A stretch of DNA of 64,000 nt from Schistosoma mansoni (lineage: Eukaryota > Platyhelminthes > Trematoda > Strigeidida > Schistosomatidae), in contig NW_017386077.1 in the NCBI RefSeq assembly GCF_000237925.1, positions 353,830-417,829 of the forward strand, in the 5' to 3' direction. The position numbers and the translations under genes are program-made. The notes beneath the pieces were generated by a model, which had not been told where the DNA came from, did no database searches, and saw only the letters and a list, made by a program, of their open reading frames with translations. This document shows positions 33,061 to 42,983 of the stretch, piece by piece (position 1 is the first letter of the stretch; every line of letters begins with the position of its first letter).

Positions 33061-35609
33061 TCAAGAATATCAGTCATCGCCCCAACTGACAAGACGGTCC
33101 TTCAAAAGTTTAGCAATTGAAATACTAAATCGAAGTTTACTAAGGCGTGGAAAGTCATGAACTTCGTAGCTTTTCATGGTTTGGTTTAAAATACGCACTC
33201 ATCCTGGTTGTAAACAACGTATGACAAACAGATATACATCGGACCATGCTCCCATACTGTGTCATCGTGGCGGGATAAATTCGGCAAGCCGAACAGCGAA
33301 GGAGTGGAAGCAATGTTTGCGCTTATTGTGATGAAGAAAACCGAGATTATGGGCAGAGACGGATAGTAACTAGCAATGTCATCCGTGACGCGCGTTTCGT
33401 GCTATTTGGTACTCCTAAGCTGAATGTGCCTGTATCCGAGTTGATTCTCACTTCGGGACTCAAACCAAGTACTATTCGCTTCAAACTCCATCGCGTTATC
33501 CACTTAGCTACTGAGTGAACATCATTCATGTCTGCTTATTTATTTATTTATTTGAACACATAAACATTGGTACAAGGAGGCACCAAATAGATATGCGCCG
33601 AAGCAGGTGGTTTTCTTAGGTGGCCACACCCCAAGCCTTTGACCTAAAGGTTTAATCCATAAGGCAGTGGAGCAACGTTAGAAAATGCAGTTCCATGGTA
33701 GCCGGTGATCCACAATAGGTTCATACGCCTTTCGTTCCCTTAGGATCCTGTAGCCCATGTTCATCATTGGTTTGGAATCAGGATTTTCCAACTCCCTTAA
33801 GCAGATCCTCCATATCCATTGACCCGTTTAAAGCACCGGACATTCACTTTTCGTCCTCTTAATTTCGTAAACAACACCCTCGCCGCGAGAAGGCAGTGAG
33901 TAGGACTTCCCTAACAGTGACTGTATACGCGTGATCATGTGAGAGCATTTCGAGAGGGAGTGCTAACTCTCCCCACTCTCGGCCGTACTAGGGCATTTGG
34001 GGGCTGTTTATTTATATCGCTTGTGACTTAATGTCGAGACAATCCGCACAGGATGCTCATATGTCAAGAGTGACTGATCGATTGCAGTCCCTAACATTTA
34101 TGAGAAGATTCAAACAACCAATACGAATGAATCAAGCAGAGATCTTGTTTGGAAAAAATGGATCTTGTGAATGAAGACTGGGTTATGCTAAAAATGAAGT
34201 TTCAGAGGGAGATTAAGAAACAAGTGTATGTACGCCACTGAGATTTATTATGACTCGTCTCGCTTGGTTTTTGGTAACATATGGTAAGGTTATCACCTTG
34301 ATCACGATTAAGGGGTTCAGAACAATACACGATGGCTTCTTGGTTTGGTAGTAAATACCGTTTGGATAATTTAGATGATCCTTATCATAGAAGTTTCACT
34401 TGAATTTCGTTTCTGGACTTGTTTTTTATTTCTAGTATGTATTCAGAGCGTGTATATTCAAACAAAATGATATTTGTATTGATAGTCAAGATAAATTATG
34501 TTTTATCCTTTATTCATCTATCTAGTTGAAGTTACCAGCATTATATCAAATCATATCACAGCTTTACTGCTTTAAGTACTTTAAGCAATCGACCGTTTAT
34601 AAAATGAGACAGACAAAAATACACACAGCTATACTAATATGTAGACAACTTGATGAAAAAATGAGTTATGGGAAAGATGCTTTCCTTTAGATCCTAAGTT
34701 TCTTAGTTATCTTAAATATTTTATTCCACAAATCCATATTTTCCGGAATCATATCTCTTCTGTCTGATCTTTTCTACTACCACTAATACTAATATTGTTG
34801 TGAATGAGAATACAGATGGGAACAATCGATCGTATCCATGCAAAATTATAGTTTTTTCATCAAGTGTACTAACCATACGTCCAATACTTCATTTACAAAT
34901 CCTCCATCAATTGCCTCAAACTTTGTCGTTCTTTCATTGCCATAACAATTACTCTTTGTTCCCGTTCTCTTTAATTCGATCTCCCCAACCTTGTGCTGCG
35001 AGTGCTTCCACTTTTGATTAGTGTTATATACTACTTATATCGACATGAGTGGCATACACAACAATATTACTTATACTACTCTGGCATTTCGCTATGCTAA
35101 AATGGTGTATCACTTTGAACCGATGCAAATACGTTGCTATATGAGTAACTGAATAAACGAAGCATTTTGCAGATGTCTCGTTTCAACTTGAGGGTTTTCA
35201 TCAGTGTGTCCACTGCACTTTGTAGATCATAGGACCTTAAATATCTCGGCAAGTGCTTTACAATTAGATCACTGAGATTATTCATATCCAACTTCTGTCT
35301 CTCTGTGACGTTTGTTTGTCTTCTAATACATCTCATAAATACATTACTAATTTTCAGGATATATTGAAAATTCCGGCAAATGCCTACGCTCCTCCACCTT
35401 ATTACTGTTCCAACATCAACGGAAATGTCAATACAACTGAAGCTAGTGCTGTTACTACCAATACTAGTAATTCTGCTACTGCGGCTAATACTACTACTAC
35501 TACTACTAATACTGGTACTACAACTAGTGTGATATCAACACTTACAACAACTAACAAGGATGATACCCAAATCAATAGTGCACCATCGAATGCTCACTCT
35601 TCTTGCTAA
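26029..35609 (+). CDS. gene B: LAPTM4-like lysosomal tetraspanning membrane protein
   Basis: Four exons, 26029-26242, 29700-30169, 32632-32955 and 35358-35609, are joined by GTAAGT/TAG, GTATGT/TAG and GTAAGT/CAG introns in matching phases (214+470+324+252 nt), giving 419 residues and a TAA. Residues 19-29 (CLCLHVRTGT) match the start of animal LAPTM4 (CCHVRTGTI). Transmembrane segments lie near 28-51, 161-184, 193-215 and 236-258; FKAYCLGMVWDCYKY at 253-267 matches the LAPTM4 FKAYLINCVWNCYKY block. PPPY at 348-351 is a PY motif of the kind that binds Nedd4-type ligases. LAPTM4 proteins sit in late endosome and lysosome membranes. The first luminal loop (about 109 residues) is much longer than in vertebrates, and the tail is Thr/Asn-rich. 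ATG 26029 is the first Met in frame; an upstream TTG is not needed. Confidence 0.9.
27440..27925 (+). mobile_element. CR1-like LINE 3' end in gene B intron 1
   Basis: The open frame at 27453-27725 encodes the CR1-like C-terminal tail (GDGWKRVRGGQTKTWHQ, RLPGWGPRDYRNQWLE, MAQNRSQWRRCIHSL). It is followed by a 3' UTR ending gtagctgactgactgac. A related tail occurs on the minus strand near 39230-39500. The copy is 5' truncated, as is usual for LINEs. Confidence 0.8.
27926..29190 (+). mobile_element. CR1-like LINE fragment with internal deletion, in gene B intron 1
   Basis: RT blocks are split across frames: SSGPNDLPPAFFQDG, LPIASKLWASVI, RPTIVVFFDTWVAFDSLDRT (motif A region) and QLAISVRRYGMSFAPSKCK. 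After VYLGSYV (about 28920) the sequence jumps to GFCWSFTTPRDG and SAMGQNGSQ, the extreme C-terminus, so roughly 150 codons were deleted. It ends in a (TTA)n stretch near 29120-29188. Several frame breaks and stops mark it as dead. Confidence 0.75.
29340..29530 (-). mobile_element. worn RTE-like fragment in gene B intron 1
   Basis: The minus-strand similarity is to the C-terminal RTE region at 60-245. Shared landmarks are gcttctccatcaggtgtgat and gtgttgtattttag. It is clearly more diverged than the other RTE copies. Confidence 0.6.
30640..30836 (-). mobile_element. Penelope-like element end, inverted, in gene B intron 2
   Basis: On the minus strand gatgatgttgttcagaagaacg and caaccaaaccatc match the 3' part of the plus-strand PLE near 32150-32200. 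It lies back to back with the plus-strand copy starting at 30837. Confidence 0.5.
30837..32280 (+). mobile_element. Penelope-like element, 3' part with GIY-YIG domain, in gene B intron 2
   Basis: Early RT sequence (PSQFYGRPKIHRPNIPLLSI, near 30955) is followed by HRINRVETLFKRVR, NTLAAQDKEKYLRTIF and then the GIY-YIG endonuclease (IVYKINC, HYIGQSG, LYEHRITVKRHDIS near 31690-31800, then the 104-codon frame at 31762). It ends in a (TA)n run near 32260. The central RT, including the catalytic block, is missing. From about 31150 on it is almost identical to the minus-strand copy at 51935-53040. Confidence 0.75.
31762..32076 (+). CDS. GIY-YIG endonuclease part of the PLE
   Basis: The frame of 104 codons covers the second half of a Penelope GIY-YIG nuclease (LYEHR...HVDNRRHKFDWKSVEIL...NREILEACHSS). 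The conserved Arg and Glu of the family fall in YEHR and REILEA. The first half (YKINC, YIGQSG) is read just upstream without a usable start. The predicted protein is identical to that of the 52117-52431 copy. Confidence 0.7.
   Translation: MYEHRITVKRHDISSLISMHVDNRRHKFDWKSVEILDRGDTNNREILEACHSSQLAINKHIKNGPIYQPIRKIVYKYRTKNQINGRYNGSKEVNNDRLKVNNKQ
33033..33060. repeat. (ATT)n microsatellite
   Basis: Simple repeat in gene B intron 3. Confidence 0.85.
33345..33545 (-). mobile_element. hammerhead SINE, 5' half, worn
   Basis: The minus strand reads a tRNA-like head with TAGCTAAGTGG and GGTTTGAGTCC (A- and B-box positions). A damaged hammerhead follows (CTTAGGA, GAAAC, CGCGCGTC). It is the same family as the 60.3 kb copy and lies in gene B intron 3. 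Confidence 0.7.
33540..34010 (-). repeat. retroposon-like repeat with an (AAAT)n tail
   Basis: Same family as 6715-7245 with a deletion of about 50 bases. The minus-strand tail is CAAATAAATAAATAAATAAG. It sits between two SINE halves. Confidence 0.7.
34012..34115 (+). mobile_element. hammerhead SINE, 3' half
   Basis: Matches 60505-60610 (cttgtgacttaatgtcgagacaatccgcac, tgactgatcgattgcagtcc). Its orientation is opposite to the 5' half at 33345-33545. Confidence 0.6.
34740..35160 (+). repeat. CR1-like 3' UTR remnant with an inserted repeat, gene B intron 3
   Basis: Ends resemble the CR1 3' UTR (ctactaccactaatactaat; gctaaaatggtgtatcactttgaaccgatgc). Inside it, 34848-35070 matches 50878-51105 in the same orientation, ending near a degraded form of the palindrome seen at 51065. 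Confidence 0.45.
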
Positions 35610-36579
35610 TCTGATTTAACTGTTCATTATATACACACTGATTCTAAACACTGCAAAGAAATATTCTAAAAGTATAGTTTTTTCTACGTCAAATCACGAT
35701 AAATGAATTTTGACTTATTAGAAAAACTCGTGTGTTTGTGCTTACACACTTATTTTCATTTTAATTTTGTTCATTACACTTGTTTATTTATTTCGTTTAC
35801 GTTCTTTTCTTCTCTAAAGTTGATCTGTGGACATTTTAAATGTTATTTCTTTACTACATTTTTCTCTGCTTGACGTAATTCGGTTAATAAACTTAATTTC
35901 AGGTACTACAAACAGTCGGATTAGTAGTTATAGCTGCATAAATATTTTCACGAGTGCAAGAAATCAAAACCATATCTGCTCACTGTTTTGACTTGATCTA
36001 AGTATATCTGGTGAGAATATTTGGACTCAACTACATGCTGCATGTAGTGTGTTGAAGTGTTTTTCGTATATTCAGAATTTCCGTGTAAAGTGAATTTACT
36101 CAGTAAAAACTCGATCATGTTAAAAAGCTTTTGTCTAGCTGTCAAGTGATTTACTTTTAATATTTTATACGGCTGTTTTCTTACATTAGTGATGAACATT
36201 AAAATAAAATCTGAGTCACAGTAAATTCAAGCTAGTGACATAATCCCAACCATCGGTGTTTTTTGAAGTTCGCGATCTTGGTCCTTCAATTCCTTGTAGC
36301 TACTTTACCAGTTGTGATTATTTCAGCAGCTTTAATGTATATTTAAAAGAAATGAGATTTTCAGTTTAAGAATTCATGTTCTAGAATTTCTAGTCATACG
36401 TAAAATTCTTCGTTTCGAGTCTGGCCGCTCTCCATTTTCATTTACCGACGTCATAGATATAGAGGTAATGTTTTTTTCAAGTTTTCAGGGATTATTTTCC
36501 TACCAGGAGATTCATTTTCCGATTTATAATATATGGAGGTGACAGTTACGCCTTTCAAAGTCGCTTACATTATAAAGAG
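35610..36579. other. 3' flank of gene B, no further gene seen
   Basis: Holds the 3' UTR with AATAAA at 35885. A minus-strand 83-codon frame at 35948 shows no motif. Confidence 0.35.
35885..35890 (+). terminator. candidate poly(A) signal of gene B
   Basis: AATAAA lies about 276 bases after the stop codon. It is the first clear hexamer seen downstream. Confidence 0.4.
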
Positions 36580-37540
36580 TCTTCTGATTGCCTTTAACTA
36601 GGATGCGTTTCACTCCCTTTAAATCCGAGATGCTCCTCCGGAACTGGTTCGCATTATCACCCAGACTGATAATATGGATTAAAGTAGTTGAATGCATCTT
36701 ACTTGTCTTAGAAGTTTCGTCAGTCTTGGTGGGCAGGTGTCTTAAAGAATCTTGTTATGGATTCAGAAAGTTCACTTGGCTTTCGGTAACCTGTATCCTG
36801 GGCGAGATGTCTGTCTGGCTACCAAAAGGACAAATACACTGCTTAACAGTCCATCCTATTTTACTTTGTGACTGTGAAGCATGCCCTTCAGAAATAGAAA
36901 ATATTCATATGCCACCAGTATTTGACCAAAAGTGTATTTGAAACATTGCTTGCGTATTTTTTGAACCACCCATTAAGAAGTCCTGAGGTTAGACGCAGAG
37001 TAATAAGTAAAGATGACAAATTCGTTAATAAGGTAGTTAATCTTCAGCAACTGGTTCAGTTAGGAAATGTTTTATGTGTCAGATCAGCGGCCATTTAGAC
37101 GGGCGATCTTAGCTGACGTGTGAATAGGTTCTAAAACTCTAGAGGCATCAGTTTATGAGCTCGTTAACTGCTTATCTGAACCATATTTCCGATTGCAGAA
37201 CACCTGGTTTGGGCTTGCGAGATTACCGCATTCAATTGTTGGAGATGGTTGACGCCTCCGAATTGGTTGTGATCGAGCAAACTTATTCTCTTATTGTCAT
37301 TCCCTAAATCACAAGATTCTAAATTATCTTGCGATTCTTTTTGTCAACAAATTAATATTTTTCTGAATTATGTCTGATCGTCTCTACTACCATTCATATT
37401 ACTATCACTGCTACTAATACTGTGCCATTTTCCTTGATAATCCTACCTCGCCTTGTTGCAAGCGTTGTGTAACTTGGACCAACACACATGAGCTAGGTTC
37501 TACGTTTCTTGTGACTGACTGTCTCATATTGTATTCTGCA
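36580..37540 (+). mobile_element. old CR1-like LINE 3' part
   Basis: The 117-codon frame at 36588-36941 aligns by eye with the CR1-like C-terminal region: RFTPFKSEMLLRNW against CFAPSKCKVLLQDW, LLCDCEACPSEIENI against LLYACETWPLRVEDV, and VFDQKCI against VFDHRCL. Further worn similarity (VRRRVISKDDKF) and the 3' UTR end gtgactgactgtctc follow. It is much more diverged than the copies at 28 and 39.6 kb, so it is the oldest CR1 here. Confidence 0.65.
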
Positions 37541-38194
37541 GACAATTATTCTGTTACTGTTTTTGACCCGTGAATGCAATGTTTTGTTGTGAAGTAGATC
37601 TTACTGTTATACTAGTCAGCTGCGGGCCCCATATTGAAGTATACGTTTGTATTGAGATTTAAATACTCACTACAAAGAGAAATATAGTAATTGGGAACGA
37701 GATTTTTCTTATTATTCTAAAGTAGTATATACAATGTACAGACGTTGGGAATAAGGACTGAGGGTATGTGTCCTCATGTTGTTTTTTCGCCTGTCAAGAA
37801 TTCTAACAGTTCAGTGTTTTTAAGAATCGACCACCCAAGCTCTGAAAGTTGATTAGTCTAACTAGTATCAAGAGAAAAAAAATGACAGATTTACTAAGTA
37901 CTACGTTTTCCGGTTTTAAAGTGAAGTTGTACGTTTCTATAAGCCTTTAGATTAGTAATTTGAATAGGAATCCCATTAATGAGGGCATAGACCGTCTTCT
38001 GAGGTGACCAGGTCAAACTAATAACCATTTCGTGGCGCAACAATGTTCGAAAGAAAGCTAGAGAGACTTACAGAAGATAGGGGACTAGTCCATTAAGCAG
38101 TCGGTCTTCATCAAGGCAAAGGGAGCAGTGATTAAATGTGGTCTAGTAACATAAATTCTAAAACTCATTTCTTGTAACTGGTCTAAAGTGTCAA

Positions 38195-38495
38195 GACCAG
38201 TGTCAGGCAAGGTTACTTTTTCCTTCCTGGTGATCGACTGGATCATGAAGATGTCAACATCTGGAGGGAAGCACGGGATACAATGGACAGCTAAGATGCA
38301 GCTGCACGATCTAGACCTCGCAGATGATCTGGCTCTCTTATCACACACGTGACATATGCAGGAGAAGACAACCAGTGTAGCAGCAACCTCAACAACAGTA
38401 GGTCTCAATATACACAAAGGGAAAAGCAAGATTCCCCGATACAATACAGCATGCATGCCTATGCTTTAATGGGAGTAACAAACGTAAGTAATTTA
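38195..38495 (+). mobile_element. 301-base RTE-derived insertion with 14-bp target duplication
   Basis: GTCTAAAGTGTCAA at 38181-38194 recurs at 38496-38509. The insert holds an RT stretch matching 44650-44912, then jumps at CATGC to the last bases of the RTE 3' end (cctatgctttaatgggagtaacaaacgtaagtaa). The RT part shares with the 44.6 kb copy the same in-frame TGA after LLSHT. No GT-AG boundaries mark the internal jump, so a template switch or an already deleted source RNA is likelier than splicing. Confidence 0.8.
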
Positions 38496-39145
38496 GTCTA
38501 AAGTGTCAATAAAGGTTTTGAAATTGAACCATCCTGATCACTGTATTAAGATGAAACTGAATTAAAAGTCTTTATCATATTCAGGTTGGTGTATGACATA
38601 TTCAACCATCTGAAAAGTTACAATAAAATATGCGTTGATCTCAATGACATGGTTCACGGTAAAAGCGACTACATTATTGACACTTCGAACTAAAATGTAA
38701 CCGCTTTCTCCTCTCCAAGCCTCACCTACTCCAAAAGTAATCATTCAAGAAAGATCTATTTAACAAATGGCCTGAAAGAAGTCAAATTATATTGAAGTTC
38801 ATTCGGTCATATAGGGACACAATTCTGTAATTATTAATTACAGGAATTATCAACTGAATAATTGTCGCTTTAAAGTAAAATCACAAGATTTAATCATGCA
38901 GTATTGTATCGAAAATCAAATGAACTAGGTTCACACTACAAATTCGAAAATAAACTGAAAGGAAATCACATTCAGAATCAATAAGTAATCTTTCAATTAA
39001 TTTTTTGTACTAAAGATTTATACCCCTAGTAATCAGCCAATTAACTCTTAGATTATCTACGTTAGTCTTAGTCTAATCGAGAAAAATATTCCTTTTAGAA
39101 GATCTCTTAAATTTCCTCAAAGTGGCATTTATAAACCTTATTACA

Positions 39146-39215
39146 TATTTATTTATTTAAACACAAATATTGGTACAAGGGAGCGCCAGATATATATGCG
39201 ATACACAAAACAATG
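39146..39215 (-). repeat. 5'-truncated (AAAT)n-tailed retroposon repeat
   Basis: Only the 3' 60-70 bases of the 6715 family (cttgtaccaatatttgtgttt and its tail) are present. Confidence 0.55.
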
Positions 39216-39217
39216 AC

Positions 39218-40060
39218 CACTCTTTATGAAGAAAGTAATAGAAGGTTACAGCATTATCGTCACTGACTTCTATTCTGAGCCATATCTGATAACGTCTCTA
39301 GCAACTTTGTTGCACCATCTCTTGGACCCCAGCCAGGGAGTCATGAAGGACCAACAGAAGCCTGCCCTTTGTAGCTTTCTTTCATACCACGACATCATGT
39401 CATACACTGACCTCCTCTCCACCTTTTCCAACCAGTCCCAGGGTCGGCAAATAATGCACGACGTGGAATTCTCTGGGACGACATTCGTAAAACATGTCCA
39501 AGCCACCGAAGTCAGTGTCTCAAGATGGTGACACCAATTGAATTATCGTCTCGACGCCCGAACACACGATGCCGAACCTCTGCATTACTAACATGGTGTT
39601 GCTACTGTATGCCAGCAATCCTTTGGAGACAACTTTGATCGAACACAGAGAGTCGTCTAACATCCTCAACTCGGAGAGGCCAGGTTTCAAAAGCATAGAG
39701 CAAATATGCTCTCACCGACGCGTTGTAGATCCGAACTTTTACAGTCAGACTAACATCACGAAGGCGCCAAAGATAGCCCAGATTGGCATAAGCCACTCTG
39801 GCTTTCACTATACGTGAATCGATCTCATCACTCACGCCACCACTAGCACTTATGTAGCTACCTAGATACACAAACTTCTCAACTACTTCAATCTGCTCAC
39901 CATCCAGGGTGAGTACAGGATTAGAATCCTGCCAGTCTTGTAGGAGTACTTTGCACTTTGAAGGTGCAAAGCACATGCCGTACCTGCGGACACTGATTTC
40001 CAACTGATTAAGTGCGGATCGCATGACTTGGGCATTATCGCACTGTACGTGGTTTCAGGA
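39218..40060 (-). mobile_element. CR1-like LINE 3' part
   Basis: The minus-strand frame 40024-39602 encodes QLEISVRRYGMCFAPSKCK, VLTLDGEQIEVVEKFVYLG, NASVRAYLLYAFETWPLRVE and LSVFDQSCLQRIAGIQ. Similarity continues in another frame through SSQRIPRRALFADP, LPGWGPRDG and MAQNRSQ near 39270-39500. The copy is 5' truncated and interrupted by at least one frame break. It is the best-preserved CR1-like tail in the window. Confidence 0.8.
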
Positions 40061-40804
40061 AAACTGGTTCGGTATTCGTATTCGGTAGAAGCATTCACTT
40101 TCGACCAGACAGTGACTGGAGATCGTTTAGATAGGACAGAGTTCCCACCATGGGTGAGCTGCTGCATAAGTTGAAAAATAAGGATACACAAATCGGGAAT
40201 AAAAGGGAGTGAATAAACGACGTGGTAAATAATAATAATGTAAATTGTCTGACTTTTAGTAGGAGGGAGAACAGCATTGTCAGTAGAAAGCGTCATTTCA
40301 TTTATTTGTGATTTCAAGACTTTTATGAAACAGGAGTTCGATGAACGAATTTTGTATTGTTAACTTAGATACTATACAATAATACGACGTGGCTGAATGG
40401 TAGTCGCTCACAAGATCGGATTATTAACTCAAACCGACGAATAAACTGATATAAAAGATATGACCACTACCCAGAAGAATAGTTTTTCTATCTAATTAAA
40501 TGATACTCAAGTGTCGCAATAAAGCTTAGTAATGACCATTAGTTTAATTCTTATGTGACATGCCAAAAAAGTAGCTATTTAGTCATTTGGTTTCCACTAG
40601 AACTCCATTCGCAGGTTATAGGTTAACCTGAAAATAGGTTTATACCTTGGAATATTGGTTATAATATTTTATCAGGTCTGCTTTAATAGAACCAAGCTGT
40701 GGAAGTTAATATACTATCAGGTTGTTATCATCAAATAATCTAGGTGTGAACTATTAACGGGTTCTTCTTTGGTTATTAATAAATCAAGAAAAATTTTCAA
40801 CTTT
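40061..40804. other. unassigned sequence
   Basis: A tRNA-like string (gtggctgaatggtagtcgc) occurs near 40390, but no matching downstream box or fold was found. Confidence 0.3.
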
Positions 40805-41080
40805 AGTGATACTAATTCGTGGATGACCTTTGAGTAACGCCAAAGTGACCTTGAAATAACTCACCTACTTACTAGTGTAAATGGAGGGTTATATATTAGT
40901 ATGAGGAATTAAAATTAAGATTAGGAGATCGAGTTTGATTTTTCACCACGAACTAACATCAGCTTTAATCCGAAAATCATATTCAACCATATAGATGAGT
41001 GAATTTCGCACCAAAATCCAAGACTTGCTATTTCTTAATTTCACTGGTTCGTCCATAAATTATTATCTCGCCTAAACTTT
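40805..41080 (+). repeat. worn dispersed repeat
   Basis: Segments resemble, in reverse complement, 60775-60835 (gaccttgagagtg, tggacgac) and 59590-59700 (ttggcgcaaaattcattcatc; gtccataaatta). Family unknown. Confidence 0.35.
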
Positions 41081-41603
41081 CCTTTACAATTAAAATGATT
41101 AAATTCAATCAAGCTATGTATTATTCATTGTCTGTCATTAATAAAAACAAGTACAGTATGCTTAATTAATCCAGTCCAATGTGTGAAGTTCATTCAATCA
41201 GTTTATATAAGTGATATAGAATAGTAATAAGTAATAAAAGTTAGTTGATACCATTCCTTCTTCACGTTTATACAATTTTCCTTATCATATACTGTGATAA
41301 AAACCGCTTTACTTTATTGTATGAGGTTTCAATTATAATTATCTGAGATATTTACCAGTCGGTATGTATAGACACTCTAAAATATAATTGACTAGTGACA
41401 GGCAACGTATTCTATATCACGTATAATCTACCAATTTTATAGTGACTCCATTTCATTGTGTATTTCTGCAAAAATAGAACTTTTATTATCGATATATGGT
41501 TGTTTCATAAATACAATCGAGCAAGAGTGATCATATGATTGAGACTATTGAAATTATAATACTGACTCTTGTTGCAAATTGTTATTAATTAACTAAGATA
41601 TTG

Positions 41604-41995
41604 TAGGGTCAGTGAAATGTCACTGAACCCTAGCCAAACCACTCGGCAGTTGGGTCACTGAATATCGAACAGATCGTCGATCCTTGTCAAGGTTAAAAAT
41701 AGTCAACGCGCATCAATCAATCATACGCCATGAACTGGCCCACGCGGCAGTGGTTGTACTTTCGCTTCTGTACTTTCGTGGTTGTACCTTAACTAATATA
41801 TTCTTGTAATAACGTCCTTTGTGTTGTACAGTCTCCATAGCATCCATGGCCCCTTGTTACGTCGATGGGGGCAATCCACGTAAGGTGCTGGTCGCGAGGT
41901 GTGACTTCAGCGTTAGTTGGTTCGTCACCATTCTCGTCTAACTCTAGTAGGCCCCCAATCATTTCGACATAGAACATCAACGTTGATGTTCTACA
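41604..41995. repeat. GC-richer island framed by hairpins, unassigned
   Basis: The left edge has a hairpin of AGGGTCAGTGA (41605-41615) with TCACTGAACCCT (41620-41631). The right edge has a perfect 24-base palindrome at 41970-41993 with arms TAGAACATCAAC and GTTGATGTTCTA. A minus-strand 92-codon frame (IGGLLELDENGDEPTNAE, TWIAPIDVTRGHGC) crosses it. It stands out from AT-rich surroundings and may be a small element or an element end. Confidence 0.45.
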
Positions 41996-41999
41996 ATAT

Positions 42000-42560
42000 A
42001 AACAAAGATAGTGTAATTTTATGTATGTAAAAGTCACACTGTTGAAAAATCTAAGTTTCGTTCGCATTTAACCTTCTTGAGTTTAGAGTGTATTATCGTC
42101 TATGCGTCATCAATATATGGAAATCAATCTTTCTTAATTTCTTACCACATGAGTTATGTACTATGATTTAAAGTTATGGTCCCAAGTATTTTGTAACACA
42201 TTTCCAGTCATGCTTCTCTTGATGCAACTTTCGTACAGTTGAGTATTTTAAAAATTTATAATTCTGTATATATACTAATTTCATTTGATATTTTCATTTA
42301 TTTACTGATCTCTAATGACCTGGTGATTGATAACATCGAATTTTATTTTAAAATAATGAAAAAAGTACTCTCTTTGTTTCCTTTTTTAAAAGTGTCTAGT
42401 TAGAAAAAAGCCTAAATATTGAATTTATGGTACATTATCACCTAATTTACTATTTGATAATCTATGATTCATCAATACAGTGTACTTCCCCATTCTTTTT
42501 TGCCAACGCATATACATACTAGAAAAAGAAATTAGTATCATTGATCTCTCTATGAAAAAT
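42000..42560. other. AT-rich spacer
   Basis: No supported feature. Confidence 0.3.
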
Positions 42561-42565
42561 AATAA

Positions 42566-42628
42566 TAACTCCGCCTGTAGCCCCTCCTGGGGCTACTGCC
42601 GGTCCCAAGCCCGGGTAAAGGAGGAGGG
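42566..42628 (+). ncRNA. twister ribozyme at the 5' end of RTE
   Basis: Parts in twister order: cleavage step T42566|AA, P2 CTCC (42569-42572) with GGAG (42620-42623), and conserved GCC (42573-42575). P3 is an 8-bp hairpin, GTAGCCCC/GGGGCTAC with loop TCCT (42577-42596). P4 is CCGG/CCGG (42599-42602, 42611-42614) around L4 TCCCAAGC, then GTAAA and GAGGG (42624-42628). L4 CCC can pair with the final GGG (pseudoknot T1). TGCCGGTCCCAAGCCCGG matches the core of characterised twisters. P1 is not formed by the visible upstream flank. Confidence 0.85.
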
Positions 42629-42983
42629 TTGGGGATAGGGTTAGCGATCCCATCCCATAGAAAACCAACTCTCTAAAAAAACGTTAACCAGAAAAAGTTA
42701 TTCAAACCATTTAAACTCTGCCCTGGGAGTAGAAGGAATAATTATGACGTCTCATGATGAAAGCCGAGTTCCTTCGGAAGTCATGAGGCCGCATTTTGGA
42801 CAACAACGACTAGTTTCAAGGGAGCTTCTGTTATACTCCAGTCATGAAGAAGAAAATGCCACGCATACACAAGGAGTTGCATTGATGCTGTCCAAACAAG
42901 CATAAACTGCACTTATAGGATGGGAATCCCATGGACCAAGGATCATCAAAACCTCCTTCACAACAAAGAGAGAGGGCATTACA

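Noticed and set aside
38195-38495. Spliced (processed) RTE transcript
   Set aside because: The internal jump has no GT-AG boundary in the longer copy, so template switching is the better explanation.
40385-40440. tRNA-like string gtggctgaatggtagtcgc
   Set aside because: No B box or acceptor pairing was found.
42566-42628. HDV-like ribozyme
   Set aside because: HDV-like ribozymes are usual at RTE 5' ends and were considered first, but P1/P3/P1.1 pairing does not fit. GCC, CCGGTCCCAAGCCCGG, TAAA and GAGGG fit twister.
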